From positions 124,001-188,000 of the forward strand of contig CAZOEO010000001.1 of the NCBI GenBank assembly GCA_964578885.1: 64,000 nucleotides of DNA, read 5' to 3'. The position numbers and the translations under genes are program-made. The DNA comes from CAZRHR01 sp964578885. Its GTDB lineage: Bacteria > Bacteroidota > Bacteroidia > CAIKAF01. Numbering within the stretch: position 1 is the stretch's first letter; every line of letters starts with the position of its first letter. This document shows positions 48,626-57,720 of this stretch, piece after piece. Under the pieces are notes generated by a model, which searched no databases, was not told the DNA's origin, and was given only the letters and a program-made list of their open reading frames with translations.

Positions 48626-48633
48626 CAAATGTA
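48626..48633 (-). promoter_or_regulatory. -7 promoter element of the LRR operon
   Basis: The minus strand reads TACATTTG, a full TAnnTTTG match, 28 bases before the ATG at 48597. No clear -33 box at normal spacing. Confidence 0.5.
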
Positions 48634-48687
48634 AGGCCAGAATTTCATTTAAACGTATGGAATATTTTTATAGACAACAATTAAAGC

Positions 48688-48718
48688 AAAAAAGCCACCT
48701 CAATTTGAAGTGGCTTTT
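48688..48718 (-). terminator. Intrinsic terminator of the Omp28-like gene
   Basis: On the minus strand AAAGCCAC pairs with GTGGCTTT (48717-48710 and 48698-48691) and is followed by a T run, 18 bases after the stop at 48736. Short inner complementarity (TTCAA/TTGA) extends the stem. Confidence 0.8.
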
Positions 48719-48735
48719 CCAGAAATAATATTTTG

Positions 48736-49620
48736 TTATTTGGTCACGGTGCAATTCTCGAATGTCCAGGCGTTTCCGTTTTTGCGCCATACAATCACAC
48801 CCAGTTCCAGATTGGTTAAATCCCAGGCTGGATTGATGGCAACTGCTTTAGACCATTGTGCCAAAGTTCCGGGCTGAGCGGGACCAGTGTGAAAGGCTTC
48901 ACCGTAAAGGCCGCCGGATGTAATGGCTCCTAACAACACTTGTTTATGCTCGAAGTTGTCGCTGTACGTGTCATCTACTTTTTGAGGTGCAATCAGTTTC
49001 TTCGCAATCGCTAAGATGGAAATTTTGTACTCACCACTTACTTGCTTGAAGAATTTACCGATGGCTGTAATGTTCAGTTTGCCTGCGTTGGGTCCGGCAC
49101 CGATGGTGTATTTGATACCAAGACCTAAGTTTGGATCAGCGGCAAATTTGCTGTTTACCTCTGCATCAGCAGCGCCTAATGTTTGTGCATAATATTGATT
49201 GTTCACACCAAAAGATGGCGTAGACAAACTTCCACCGGGAGGTGGCATATGGGCTAAAAATCCTGAAACAAGACCTTCGTTATCTGCGGTGGTTAATGCG
49301 TCATTGTACTGAAGCGAAACAGCCAGAATTTTTCCCTTGTGCGTGTTCATTTTTTCAGCAAAAGTGGGGGAACCATAGCTTCCGCAAGGACCACACCAAG
49401 TCGCGCTAAACTTTACAAAAACAGAATTTTGTGTGCTGCTTACCACGATACATGAACCATCTTCTAATGTAGCAGAGGCATCGTAGTTGGCCGCTGCCGG
49501 GTTGGTACATCCTCTTACTGCGCCATCTCCTTGATCTCCAACATCCGGATCTTTACAAGATGTAGCCAGGCTCATGCCGGTCAGGAGAAGTGCTCCCGTA
49601 AAAATGTGTGAAAGTTTCAT
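48736..49620 (-). CDS. Omp28-like lipoprotein with thioredoxin fold
   Basis: 294 residues from the ATG at 49620, which opens a lipoprotein signal (LLLTGMSLATSC). After the Cys comes one copy of the GCTNPAAANYDASATLEDGS element that is common as a linker or calcium-binding unit in marine Bacteroidota. A thioredoxin-like domain follows with the redox motif SATWCGPCGSYGSP, then a beta-rich C-terminal domain as in Omp28/Omp28-related proteins. The CGPC active site suggests disulfide exchange at the outer membrane. A -7 box precedes it and a terminator follows, so it is a single-gene unit. Confidence 0.82.
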   Translation of the reverse strand: MKLSHIFTGALLLTGMSLATSCKDPDVGDQGDGAVRGCTNPAAANYDASATLEDGSCIVVSSTQNSVFVKFSATWCGPCGSYGSPTFAEKMNTHKGKILAVSLQYNDALTTADNEGLVSGFLAHMPPPGGSLSTPSFGVNNQYYAQTLGAADAEVNSKFAADPNLGLGIKYTIGAGPNAGKLNITAIGKFFKQVSGEYKISILAIAKKLIAPQKVDDTYSDNFEHKQVLLGAITSGGLYGEAFHTGPAQPGTLAQWSKAVAINPAWDLTNLELGVIVWRKNGNAWTFENCTVTK

Positions 49621-49656
49621 GGTCTCAATTTTTTTATTTCGGGTAGAAATACTATT

Positions 49657-49664
49657 CAAATATA
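49657..49664 (-). promoter_or_regulatory. -7 promoter element of the Omp28-like gene
   Basis: The minus strand reads TATATTTG, a full TAnnTTTG match, about 36 bases before the ATG at 49620. A -33 box is not evident. Confidence 0.55.
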
Positions 49665-49763
49665 CAATGCTTTTGTTGATAAATAACATAAGAATGTTAA
49701 AAAGCAGAAAAAAATTATGCTAATAATTGTAATATTTTAACCATCCAAGCATTTTCCGTCATC

Positions 49764-52700
49764 ATGTTGTACGTTCAGCAAGCATCTGCCGGTTCGGGCA
49801 AGACGTTTTTCATTACTTGGTTTTTCATCCAACTTGCTTTAAAGTCTCCCCATCGGTGGCGTCATATTTTGGCGGTTACGTTTACCAATGATGCGGCCAG
49901 CGAAATGAAGGTCCGGATTGTGGAAGGGTTGGTGGAATTATCCAAAGACCCTGTGTCCTCCAAATACCTCGCTTTCATTCAGCAAAATACAGGATACGCT
50001 ACGGAGGAAATTCAGGAGAAAAGTCAGGAAATACTGCAACAAGTCCTTCAGCATCTGGATCAGCTTCAGGTGGTGACTTTAGATCGTTTCTTCCAGCAAA
50101 TGCTGCGTTCCTTTGCCCGTGAAATCGGTTTAAATGCCGGTTTTGAACTTCAGCTCAATACCCGCATGGCCATGGAAGAAGTGGTCTGGGGACTCATGCA
50201 GTCGCTAAAGCCTGGTTCTTCCACCACGCAATGGCTTACTGAGTTTGCTTTGGGGCAGATTGATCAGGGTAAAAACTGGAAAATCCGCTCTCAAATCGAA
50301 GATTTCGGATTGCAGATGTTTACGGAGCAATTTCAATCGGTACAGGGCACTGTTGCTGCTTTTATTCGGGAAGATACGCTAAAAGATTTCTGGCCCGGGG
50401 TCAAACAAGTGAGGCGGGAACTGGAAGAAGAGCTCAGCAGAAAAGGCCGGAATCTGGAGCAGCTGGCTCGGGAAAACGGACTTTCTACCGAAGATTTTGC
50501 TTATAAAGCTACAGGAGGTTGGAGTGTGGTTCTCAATGCCATTCAAGTGGCAAAGGAAGGCTCCGCGGCATGGCGAATTCCCGTGGCCCGGGTACAGCAG
50601 TTTCGCGATGATCCCGAAAAATGGGTGTCTAAAACGCATCCACAACGCAAGTCGGTATTGGATGTCGTTCACCAAATGCTGCACGCCGAATTTGTGGACC
50701 TGATTCATTTTATTGAAGATAACCGAGGCGTTTGGCTGGCTTGTGTCGCCATTGAAAAATACCAGTATCAGCTGGGTTTAATGGGCGTACTCATGGAGGA
50801 AATGGCCCGGTATCGTCAAGAGAAGGACGTATTGCTACTTGCCGATGCAGCGCCTATTTTGAAACAAGTGGGCCAGGACAGTCCCACATCTTTCATTTAT
50901 GAAAAGCTTGGGAATTACTACAAGCATTTCATCATCGATGAGTTTCAGGACACTTCCCGGCTACAGTGGGAAAATTTTAAACCTCTTATTGAAAACAGCC
51001 TGGCTCAGGGCGACGCTTCCGCCATTGTGGGCGATGTAAAGCAAGCCATTTATCGTTTTCGAAATGGCGATTGGCGTTTGCTTTCCTATGAGATTGCAGC
51101 AGAACTTCCCATTCAGGCCGGTGTGTTGAAAGAAAATTTTCGCAGTTTACCGAATATTATCGCTTTTAATAACCGCATTTTCGATGTTTTGCCGAATTTG
51201 GCGGTGCAGACCATTCAAGCCAACATTCAGGAGAGAAAAGAGGTTTTGCCGCATGCCTGGGAGCAGACCTATTTCGATCCGGTGGTGCAGGCTTACGATG
51301 GACATAGTCAGGAAGTGGGACGCAAGGACAGGACGGGCGGCTATGTGACGGTAGAAAGTTTTTATGGTGATACGGCACCAGAGCGCAACCAGGCGGCCCT
51401 GCTCCTGTTGGAAAACAAGCTGAAAGACGTGCTGGATCGCGGGTATGCTCAGCGCGATATTTGCATCCTGGTAGAAAAAAATGCCCAATCGGGAATGATT
51501 GCCAGCCATTTTGCGCAGTCAGAAGTGCAAGCGCGCATGGGTTCGGCTCAAATTCATTTTTTAACCCAGGAAGGTTTGGCCCTGCAGTCGCACCCGGCCT
51601 TGGTGATTTTAACCGGATTTTTGGCTTCATTTTTACCTTCGCCAGATCCCATTGCCCTGTTTACTTCCGCTTATTTGTGGAATCAGCATTTTTACCCGGA
51701 TCGTATAATTACTCCGGAAAAAAACCTCTGGGAAGTCGGTCCTTTAGGTGAAAAAGTAAACGCGCTGAAAAAACTTTCCGTAGGCACTTTATATGCTTTA
51801 TCCCATGAATTGGTGCGCATTTTAGAGTTGGAATCCTGGCCAGGTGCCGTGACTTTTTTACACCATTTTTTTGCCATTGTTTCCGAACGGCAACAGCAAG
51901 GCGATGGTGATATTTCCGGCTTTTTAACGTGGTGGAACGACCCCGAAAACACGCAATATTTAGCGAGCCCCGAAGAGGAAGATGCCGTAAAGACCATGAC
52001 CATTCATAAATCCAAAGGACTGCAATTTCCGGTGGTGATTTTATTTATGGTCAATCAAAATATTTGGGAATCCCGCTTTCCACCGATTTTATGGATTCCA
52101 TTGGAAACAAGGCTTTTACCTAAAGCTCCTTTGGTGCCCATAAAGGGGAATTTCGAGGTATTGGGAACGGATTTCAATACCAGAATTTTACACGAAACCG
52201 CCGACCAGGTGTTGGATGGGTTAAATCGGTTTTACGTGGCCTGCACCCGTGCGGCAAGAGAACTTCATATTCACCTCAATGGCCAGGCAGAAAACAATAG
52301 TTTGGCTAAATTACTTTTGGCGCAAGTCGGTCAGTTGCCCGATGCGGAAATACGAGAAAACGGCTGGTGTTTTGGTTCGCCCACTCAGCCACTCAAGGAT
52401 GCAGAGCAAAGGGAAAAAGAGGAAGGTTGGAAACCCGGTTTTGCTCCCGATGAGCCGCTGATTGACGCACTTTCTATAGGCGGTGAAGATGGCTGGTTGG
52501 TGAGTTCAGATGCCAAAGATTATGGCATTTGGCTGCACCATTTGTTGTCGGCACTGGATGCCAAAGCAGGTAATCTGACCAAATTGGTAGAAGGAGCGCA
52601 TCTCAAAGGTTGGTTTACGTTGGAAGATAGGCCGGAATGGGAACAAAAACTGCGGCAAATTATTGATTTACCCACTTTGGCCTGGAGTTTTCACGAAGAT

Positions 52701-52940
52701 GCCGAAGTGTTGGCTGAACGTACCTTATTGCATCCATCTTGGGGCGCCAAAAGACCAGATCGGGTGGCCATTCGGGATGGAGTGGCCCGTGTATATGACT
52801 TTAAAACGGGACAACCTTTGCCTGCCCACGAACGTCAAATCAGACATTATATGGAAAGTCTTCAACATATGGGATTCATAGTTGAAGGCGGCTATCTTAT
52901 TTATACAGCAACCCTGACCGAACAAATCATTCATCCATGA
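49764..52940 (+). CDS. AddA-like UvrD-family helicase/nuclease
   Basis: 1058 residues. A superfamily 1 helicase with Walker A ASAGSGKT at 7-14, motif Ia AVTFTNDAASEMK, the Walker B-type IIDEFQDTSRLQWE, GDVKQAIYRFRNGD (motif III), TMTIHKSKGLQFPVVIL (motif V) and RFYVACTRAARELHI (motif VI). The C-terminal part ends in a RecB-like nuclease motif, VYDFKTGQ. This is the AddA/RecB layout for processing double-strand breaks. It overlaps the AddB-like gene by four bases. It is somewhat shorter than Bacillus AddA, as is usual in Bacteroidota. Confidence 0.9.
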   Translation: MLYVQQASAGSGKTFFITWFFIQLALKSPHRWRHILAVTFTNDAASEMKVRIVEGLVELSKDPVSSKYLAFIQQNTGYATEEIQEKSQEILQQVLQHLDQLQVVTLDRFFQQMLRSFAREIGLNAGFELQLNTRMAMEEVVWGLMQSLKPGSSTTQWLTEFALGQIDQGKNWKIRSQIEDFGLQMFTEQFQSVQGTVAAFIREDTLKDFWPGVKQVRRELEEELSRKGRNLEQLARENGLSTEDFAYKATGGWSVVLNAIQVAKEGSAAWRIPVARVQQFRDDPEKWVSKTHPQRKSVLDVVHQMLHAEFVDLIHFIEDNRGVWLACVAIEKYQYQLGLMGVLMEEMARYRQEKDVLLLADAAPILKQVGQDSPTSFIYEKLGNYYKHFIIDEFQDTSRLQWENFKPLIENSLAQGDASAIVGDVKQAIYRFRNGDWRLLSYEIAAELPIQAGVLKENFRSLPNIIAFNNRIFDVLPNLAVQTIQANIQERKEVLPHAWEQTYFDPVVQAYDGHSQEVGRKDRTGGYVTVESFYGDTAPERNQAALLLLENKLKDVLDRGYAQRDICILVEKNAQSGMIASHFAQSEVQARMGSAQIHFLTQEGLALQSHPALVILTGFLASFLPSPDPIALFTSAYLWNQHFYPDRIITPEKNLWEVGPLGEKVNALKKLSVGTLYALSHELVRILELESWPGAVTFLHHFFAIVSERQQQGDGDISGFLTWWNDPENTQYLASPEEEDAVKTMTIHKSKGLQFPVVILFMVNQNIWESRFPPILWIPLETRLLPKAPLVPIKGNFEVLGTDFNTRILHETADQVLDGLNRFYVACTRAARELHIHLNGQAENNSLAKLLLAQVGQLPDAEIRENGWCFGSPTQPLKDAEQREKEEGWKPGFAPDEPLIDALSIGGEDGWLVSSDAKDYGIWLHHLLSALDAKAGNLTKLVEGAHLKGWFTLEDRPEWEQKLRQIIDLPTLAWSFHEDAEVLAERTLLHPSWGAKRPDRVAIRDGVARVYDFKTGQPLPAHERQIRHYMESLQHMGFIVEGGYLIYTATLTEQIIHP

Positions 52941-55750
52941 ATCGTGCATTTTTGGCCCAATTGGCCGATGAAATTTTAGCAAAATACAGGAAGGAACTCA
53001 GAGATGTGACGGTGATTTTGCCTTCACGCAGGGCGGGATTGTTTCTGCAAAAACATCTTCTGAGTAAGGTGAATGAACCTGTCTGGGCGCCGCAATACAC
53101 CACGCCTTCTGCGCTGTTGCACAGTTGCACGGATCTTTCTGTAATGGACGATTTGGGGCTGCTGGCCATGGTGTACCGGAATTACACTCGGATTTCGGGA
53201 AGTAAAGAAACGTTTTCCCAGTTTTTCTCTTGGGGCGATCTGATTCTTCAAGATTTTGATGCCGCAGATAAATCATTGGTAGATGCTCCGGGTTTGTTTT
53301 CCCGTTTGCGTTCTGAAAAAGAAATTGAACAACGCTTTCCGGCTTTAGATCCGGAAGTACGCCGGTTGATTTTACAGTTTTGGCTGGGATTTGAGCCAGA
53401 GCCTTCGCCTACCCAGTTGCAATTTTTACGTTTGTGGGAAACTTTACCGCAGCTTTATACCACATTGCAGGAAGATCTGCTGAAAGAGAAAAAAGGGTAT
53501 GATGGCTTCATTCAGCGTGTGGCGGTCACGCAATCTTTTGCCGGACTTCAGCTGAAAGGGCCGGTGTTGGTGGCCGGATTCAATTGGATTTCTCCCTGCG
53601 AACAAGCACTTTTTCAACATTTACATCAGCAACAAGGCGTTGATTTTTACTGGGATGTAGATCCTCAATGGCTTTCCAATCAAAAAGATGATCGTGGAAA
53701 GTGGATTCGAATTCATCTGGCCAGATGGGGCGGACAATGTCTGGATGTTGCCGGCGATTTGCCCGAAATTTCCTGGACAGGTGCACATTTGGCAGAGGGA
53801 CAGGCGGCGGCGTTGAGTCAAGAACTACAAAAGCAAAAGGAGGTTCCGCCCCATGAAAAAGCCATTTTATTTCCGCAGGAACATGTACTAATGCCTGTCC
53901 TTCATGCCTTGCCTGCCAGCATTGGTCCGGTGAATCTATCGCTCGGTTATCCGGTTCGCAGGGCTTTGGTGTTCGACTTTTTTCAATTGCTATATGCGAT
54001 CTTTCAAAACCTGACCAAAGATGGAAAAGCCATCGAAACCACCTTGTGGCTAAGGTTGCTTTCTCATCCGCTGGGTGGCGGACGATTTCCAAAACTGGCG
54101 GCAAAATGGGATCGTCAGTTAAGAACAGAGGGCGCCCTTTCGGTGGAGTTGGATTTGCTGGAAACCACGTACAAGGAAATGAAGCCTTTGGTGGATTTTT
54201 TGCGTGATCCGCAACCGCATCTGCCCACCATGCTCACATGGTTGTCTGTTTCGGGTTCTATACCGGCGTTGGAAAAGGCCGCTGTGCAGTTTGCCATGAC
54301 GCAATTGCGCAGGCTTACCGAAGTGATTCCGGCCGCCAAGGTGTCTTTGGAACAGCGTGCCATGTGGAAATTGCTGCGACAGGTTTTGCAAAGATTGCGG
54401 GTTCCCTTTTTAGGAGAACCGGTGGATGGTATTCAAATGTTGGGACTTATTGAGGCGCAATCTCTTGATTTTGAAGTGCTTCATTTGCTCAGTTTAAATG
54501 AAGACGCCTGGCCCTCCGCACCCAATCACCAGGGCATCGTGCCTTATCATTTAAAAAAGGCCTTTGGATTGCCTTTGCCGGAAGACCGCGTTCAGCAGGA
54601 AACCTATGCGTTTTTCCGAATGATTCGGAGGGCGAAAAAGGTGTATTTGTACAGCAATACGTTGAGAACCGGCTCAGATCGGGCGGAAATATCCCGCTTT
54701 ATTCACCGATTAAGGTGGTTGGAGCAATTGCCCATGCAGGAAACGCATCAAACTCCGGAAAAGTTGGTGCACGACCTCCGCGAGATTCAGGTTCCCAAAA
54801 CAGATTGGGTGGCTGGCACGTTGCAGCATATTCGGCAAGAACATGGTATTTCGCCTTCCAGTCTTGGTACCTATTTATATTGTCCCTTACGGTTTTATTT
54901 TCAGCATGTTTTGGGTCTGAGAGAAACCATGGATATTTCTAAAGAATTGGATGCCCGCATTTTGGGAAACATGATTCATTACTCCATGGAATATCTGTAC
55001 GGTCCTTTGGTCGATTCCATGGAAAAGCTCACCAAAGAAGCCCTCGACGCACTGAAAACGGAGGAAAATTTATCGGCGGCACTGGCCCATGCCTTTCGCA
55101 CTCAATTTAAATTGCCGGAAGAAAAACCGGTGGTTTTCCGGGGTGAATGGTTGGTAATTCGCGAGGTGGTGTATCGTTATCTACGTTGGATATTGGCATC
55201 GGATGCTCAGTTTGCACCTGTGACATTGCTGGAGTTGGAAGCCGAAAAAACGGCGACGATTACTTTGTCGGATGGCGGTTCGGCCCTGATTAAAGGAAAA
55301 GTGGACCGAATAGATAAGGTGCAGGGCGGCAGAATTTTACGTGTTTTAGACTATAAAACAGGACAAGCTGAAGGAAAAACTACGTTCAACGAAGTGGCAG
55401 ACTTGTTTTCTCCCATCGACCCTGGTCCCAAGGAGGTGCTGCAGGTGTTGTTGTATTGCTGGATGTTGGTGAAAAACGGTTATCAGGGATGGGTGCAACC
55501 AGGTTTAATTTTTGTGCGTTCATTGAACGAGGCCGGTGCAGATTATGCCTTAACCATGAAAAAATCAGATGGTATAGAGGGCATCGGGGAAAAGGGTAAA
55601 ATTGAACATGCCGGTGGATTATATCGCGAGATTGAAGACCATTTGGTTCAGGTGCTGGATGAAATATTTTCGCCAGAGATTCCTTTTCGCCAGACTGAGG
55701 ATACGGAGAAGTGCGCCCATTGTCCTTTCCAGAAGGTGTGTGAAAGGTAA
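52937..55750 (+). CDS. AddB-like PD-(D/E)XK nuclease subunit
   Basis: 937 residues. The N-terminal part is helicase-like but degenerate (VILPSRRAGLFLQKHLL; no intact Walker A). The C-terminal quarter holds a RecB-type nuclease with RVLDYKTGQ. It also has the four-cysteine arrangement of the AddB iron-sulfur nuclease: one Cys in LYCPLRFYF before the nuclease and CAHCPFQKVC at the very end. It would partner the AddA-like protein in end resection. The gene is coupled to it by an ATGA overlap and converges on mlaF-like with only five bases between stops. Confidence 0.88.
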   Translation: MNRAFLAQLADEILAKYRKELRDVTVILPSRRAGLFLQKHLLSKVNEPVWAPQYTTPSALLHSCTDLSVMDDLGLLAMVYRNYTRISGSKETFSQFFSWGDLILQDFDAADKSLVDAPGLFSRLRSEKEIEQRFPALDPEVRRLILQFWLGFEPEPSPTQLQFLRLWETLPQLYTTLQEDLLKEKKGYDGFIQRVAVTQSFAGLQLKGPVLVAGFNWISPCEQALFQHLHQQQGVDFYWDVDPQWLSNQKDDRGKWIRIHLARWGGQCLDVAGDLPEISWTGAHLAEGQAAALSQELQKQKEVPPHEKAILFPQEHVLMPVLHALPASIGPVNLSLGYPVRRALVFDFFQLLYAIFQNLTKDGKAIETTLWLRLLSHPLGGGRFPKLAAKWDRQLRTEGALSVELDLLETTYKEMKPLVDFLRDPQPHLPTMLTWLSVSGSIPALEKAAVQFAMTQLRRLTEVIPAAKVSLEQRAMWKLLRQVLQRLRVPFLGEPVDGIQMLGLIEAQSLDFEVLHLLSLNEDAWPSAPNHQGIVPYHLKKAFGLPLPEDRVQQETYAFFRMIRRAKKVYLYSNTLRTGSDRAEISRFIHRLRWLEQLPMQETHQTPEKLVHDLREIQVPKTDWVAGTLQHIRQEHGISPSSLGTYLYCPLRFYFQHVLGLRETMDISKELDARILGNMIHYSMEYLYGPLVDSMEKLTKEALDALKTEENLSAALAHAFRTQFKLPEEKPVVFRGEWLVIREVVYRYLRWILASDAQFAPVTLLELEAEKTATITLSDGGSALIKGKVDRIDKVQGGRILRVLDYKTGQAEGKTTFNEVADLFSPIDPGPKEVLQVLLYCWMLVKNGYQGWVQPGLIFVRSLNEAGADYALTMKKSDGIEGIGEKGKIEHAGGLYREIEDHLVQVLDEIFSPEIPFRQTEDTEKCAHCPFQKVCER

Positions 55751-55755
55751 AAATC

Positions 55756-56520
55756 TCAGCTTTTCTGTTGCAAGCCAATACGTGCTTGCCTCATGAGGTC
55801 TGTTGCAAAAACGAATTCAACCAACTCGTTATGATCTGAATGAATGATTTCCTGCGAGTTGCCTTCCCATGCCTTTGCGCCTTTTGAAATGTAAATAACC
55901 TGTTCGCCGATTTCTAGTACTGAATTCATATCGTGGGTGTTAATTACCGTCACAGTATTGAAATCGTGTGTAATTTCTTTAATGAGATTGTCGATGACCA
56001 GTGAAGTTTTGGGGTCGAGACCGGAATTGGGTTCATCGAAAAACAAATAGGCGGGATTCAGGGCAATGGCGCGGGCAATGGCCACACGTTTCTTCATGCC
56101 CCCAGAAATTTCAGAAGGGAAAAGGCGGTTGGCGTTGACCAAATTGACCCTTTGAAGGCAGAAGTTGACCCGGTCGTGAATTTCTTCCTTGGATTTTTCA
56201 GTAAACATTTTAAGGGGAAATGCCACATTTTCTTCCACGGTCATGGAATCGAAAAGGGCGCCACCCTGAAAAACCATTCCAATTTCCTGGCGTAGGAGTC
56301 GTCTTTGTTCTTCTGTGGTCTGTGTAAAAGAGCGTCCGTCGTAGGAAATGTCGCCGGACGTAGGCTGAAAAAGCCCCACAATGCACTTCATGAGTACCGT
56401 TTTACCCGAACCACTTTGCCCGATAATGAGGTTGGTTTTTCCTCTTTCAAACTGGATATTCAGGTCGAAAAGTACCTGTTTATCAGGAAAAATCATGTTC
56501 AAGTTTCGGACGGTAATCAT
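55756..56520 (-). CDS. MlaF-like ABC transporter ATP-binding protein
   Basis: 254 residues from the ATG at 56520, overlapping the permease stop by four bases; the longer frame runs inside the permease gene. Walker A GQSGSGKT, Q-loop MVFQGGALFDSMTVEENVAF, signature SGGMKKR and Walker B YLFFDEPNSGLDP are complete. The GALFDSMTV wording is typical of MlaF/Ttg2A, the ATPase of phospholipid or MCE-type transporters. With the MlaE-like permease it forms the inner-membrane part. The MlaD (MCE) protein is not present downstream, where addB converges. Confidence 0.9.
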   Translation of the reverse strand: MITVRNLNMIFPDKQVLFDLNIQFERGKTNLIIGQSGSGKTVLMKCIVGLFQPTSGDISYDGRSFTQTTEEQRRLLRQEIGMVFQGGALFDSMTVEENVAFPLKMFTEKSKEEIHDRVNFCLQRVNLVNANRLFPSEISGGMKKRVAIARAIALNPAYLFFDEPNSGLDPKTSLVIDNLIKEITHDFNTVTVINTHDMNSVLEIGEQVIYISKGAKAWEGNSQEIIHSDHNELVEFVFATDLMRQARIGLQQKS

Positions 56521-57266
56521 AACAGCAGTAATCGTGTTAAAATCAAGTTCCAGAACAAGATTGAAATCGAGGCGTTCACCACCGCTTTGGTGCTGGCCAC
56601 GCCCACTTCTCTGGAGCCGCCTTCCACATAATATCCCCGGAAAGAGGCAATGGTGGAAATCAAAAAGGCGAATACCACTGCTTTTATCAGTGAATATCTG
56701 ACGTGTCCGGGGTCGAACTCGTATAAAATGCCAAGTTGGTAAGTAGAGCCCTCCACCATTCCGGTAAAAGTACATGCAAAATATCCGCCCCAAATACCCA
56801 AAAACATGGATAAAAGGGTCAAAATGGGATTCACTATAAGCGACGCAATGATTTTGGGTAGAATGAGAAATCCAGCGGAGTTTACTCCCATAATTTCCAG
56901 CGCATCAATCTGTTCTGTTACGCGCATGGTTCCTATTTCGGAAGCGATGGAGGATCCCACTTTTCCTGCCAGAATCAGCGCGACCACGGTACTTGAAAAT
57001 TCGAGAATGACGGATTCCCGCGTAGCGTAACCAATGGTGTAGAGCGGAATTAAGGGACTATCTATGTTGGCCGCCATTTGAATGGAAATCACGGCACCCA
57101 TGAACAAACTGATAATGGCCACAATGCCGATGGATCCCACGCCAAGGGCATCCATTTCCCGCACGGTCATTTCTCTAAGCACAGCCCAGTTGTCTGGCTT
57201 ACGAAAAGCCCGGAAAATTAAATCGCAATATTTTCCGAACCGGTGGATAAATTGGAATGCGCTCAT
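56517..57266 (-). CDS. MlaE-like ABC transporter permease
   Basis: 249 residues with about five membrane spans and the MlaE family landmarks ISLFMGAVISIQ, LILAGKVGSSIASEIGTM and VTEQIDALEIMGVN. MlaE permeases move phospholipids between the inner membrane and MCE proteins to maintain outer-membrane asymmetry. It is the first of a two-gene unit with the ATPase and starts 35 bases after the response-regulator stop on the same strand, so read-through from the two-component genes is possible. Confidence 0.92.
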   Translation of the reverse strand: MSAFQFIHRFGKYCDLIFRAFRKPDNWAVLREMTVREMDALGVGSIGIVAIISLFMGAVISIQMAANIDSPLIPLYTIGYATRESVILEFSSTVVALILAGKVGSSIASEIGTMRVTEQIDALEIMGVNSAGFLILPKIIASLIVNPILTLLSMFLGIWGGYFACTFTGMVEGSTYQLGILYEFDPGHVRYSLIKAVVFAFLISTIASFRGYYVEGGSREVGVASTKAVVNASISILFWNLILTRLLLL

Positions 57267-57301
57267 GGGCGGCTAAAATACCCAAATTCTCGGATACTTG
57301 G

Positions 57302-57706
57302 TTATGGTTGAAGGGCGCTCCGAAGCCAAAACTGTAAAATGCCAGCTTGCAAAGGCTTCGACACATACTGTCTGATCATGGGATACTTGAGCGATTTTTC
57401 TAAATCCAGCTCAGACACGGAGGAACTAACGACATAAATGTAGATGTCCTGGCCGTTGCTAAGGCCTTCTTGAATCATCCAGTCTAAAAAATCCCACCCG
57501 TCCATTTCTGGCATGTGAATGTCGAGTAAAATGACCAAAGGGATGGGTTGTTGGTTTTTTTGAAGGAATTTTACTGCTTCTATGGCATTTTCAAATTCCT
57601 GCAATTCCCATTTTTCTTCGATACGACTGAGCTGGTGTTTTACCGTGAACCGGAAGACGGGATCATCATCGATGACCCAGAAATAAAATTTGTTTTGTTG
57701 TTTCAT
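57302..57706 (-). CDS. Single-domain response regulator
   Basis: 134 residues, receiver domain only. The acidic pocket is in VIDDDP (residues 12-16) and the phospho-acceptor Asp62 in LDIHMP. The switch Ser/Thr is in VVSSSV and Lys117 in VSKPL. No output domain, so it must act through protein contacts, in a relay or in feedback on its kinase. It begins 14 bases after the stop of the histidine kinase gene and is its likely partner. Such stand-alone regulators beside PAS kinases are common in this phylum. Confidence 0.93.
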   Translation of the reverse strand: MKQQNKFYFWVIDDDPVFRFTVKHQLSRIEEKWELQEFENAIEAVKFLQKNQQPIPLVILLDIHMPEMDGWDFLDWMIQEGLSNGQDIYIYVVSSSVSELDLEKSLKYPMIRQYVSKPLQAGILQFWLRSALQP

Positions 57707-57720
57707 AGTGAGGGGGAGTT

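Noticed and set aside
51166..51630. Minus-strand open frame (154 codons) inside the AddA-like gene
   Set aside because: Antisense shadow; proline- and arginine-rich translation typical of wrong-frame reading.
56521..56793. N-terminal extension of the MlaF-like ATPase
   Set aside because: The added 91 residues are the wrong-frame reading of the MlaE gene.
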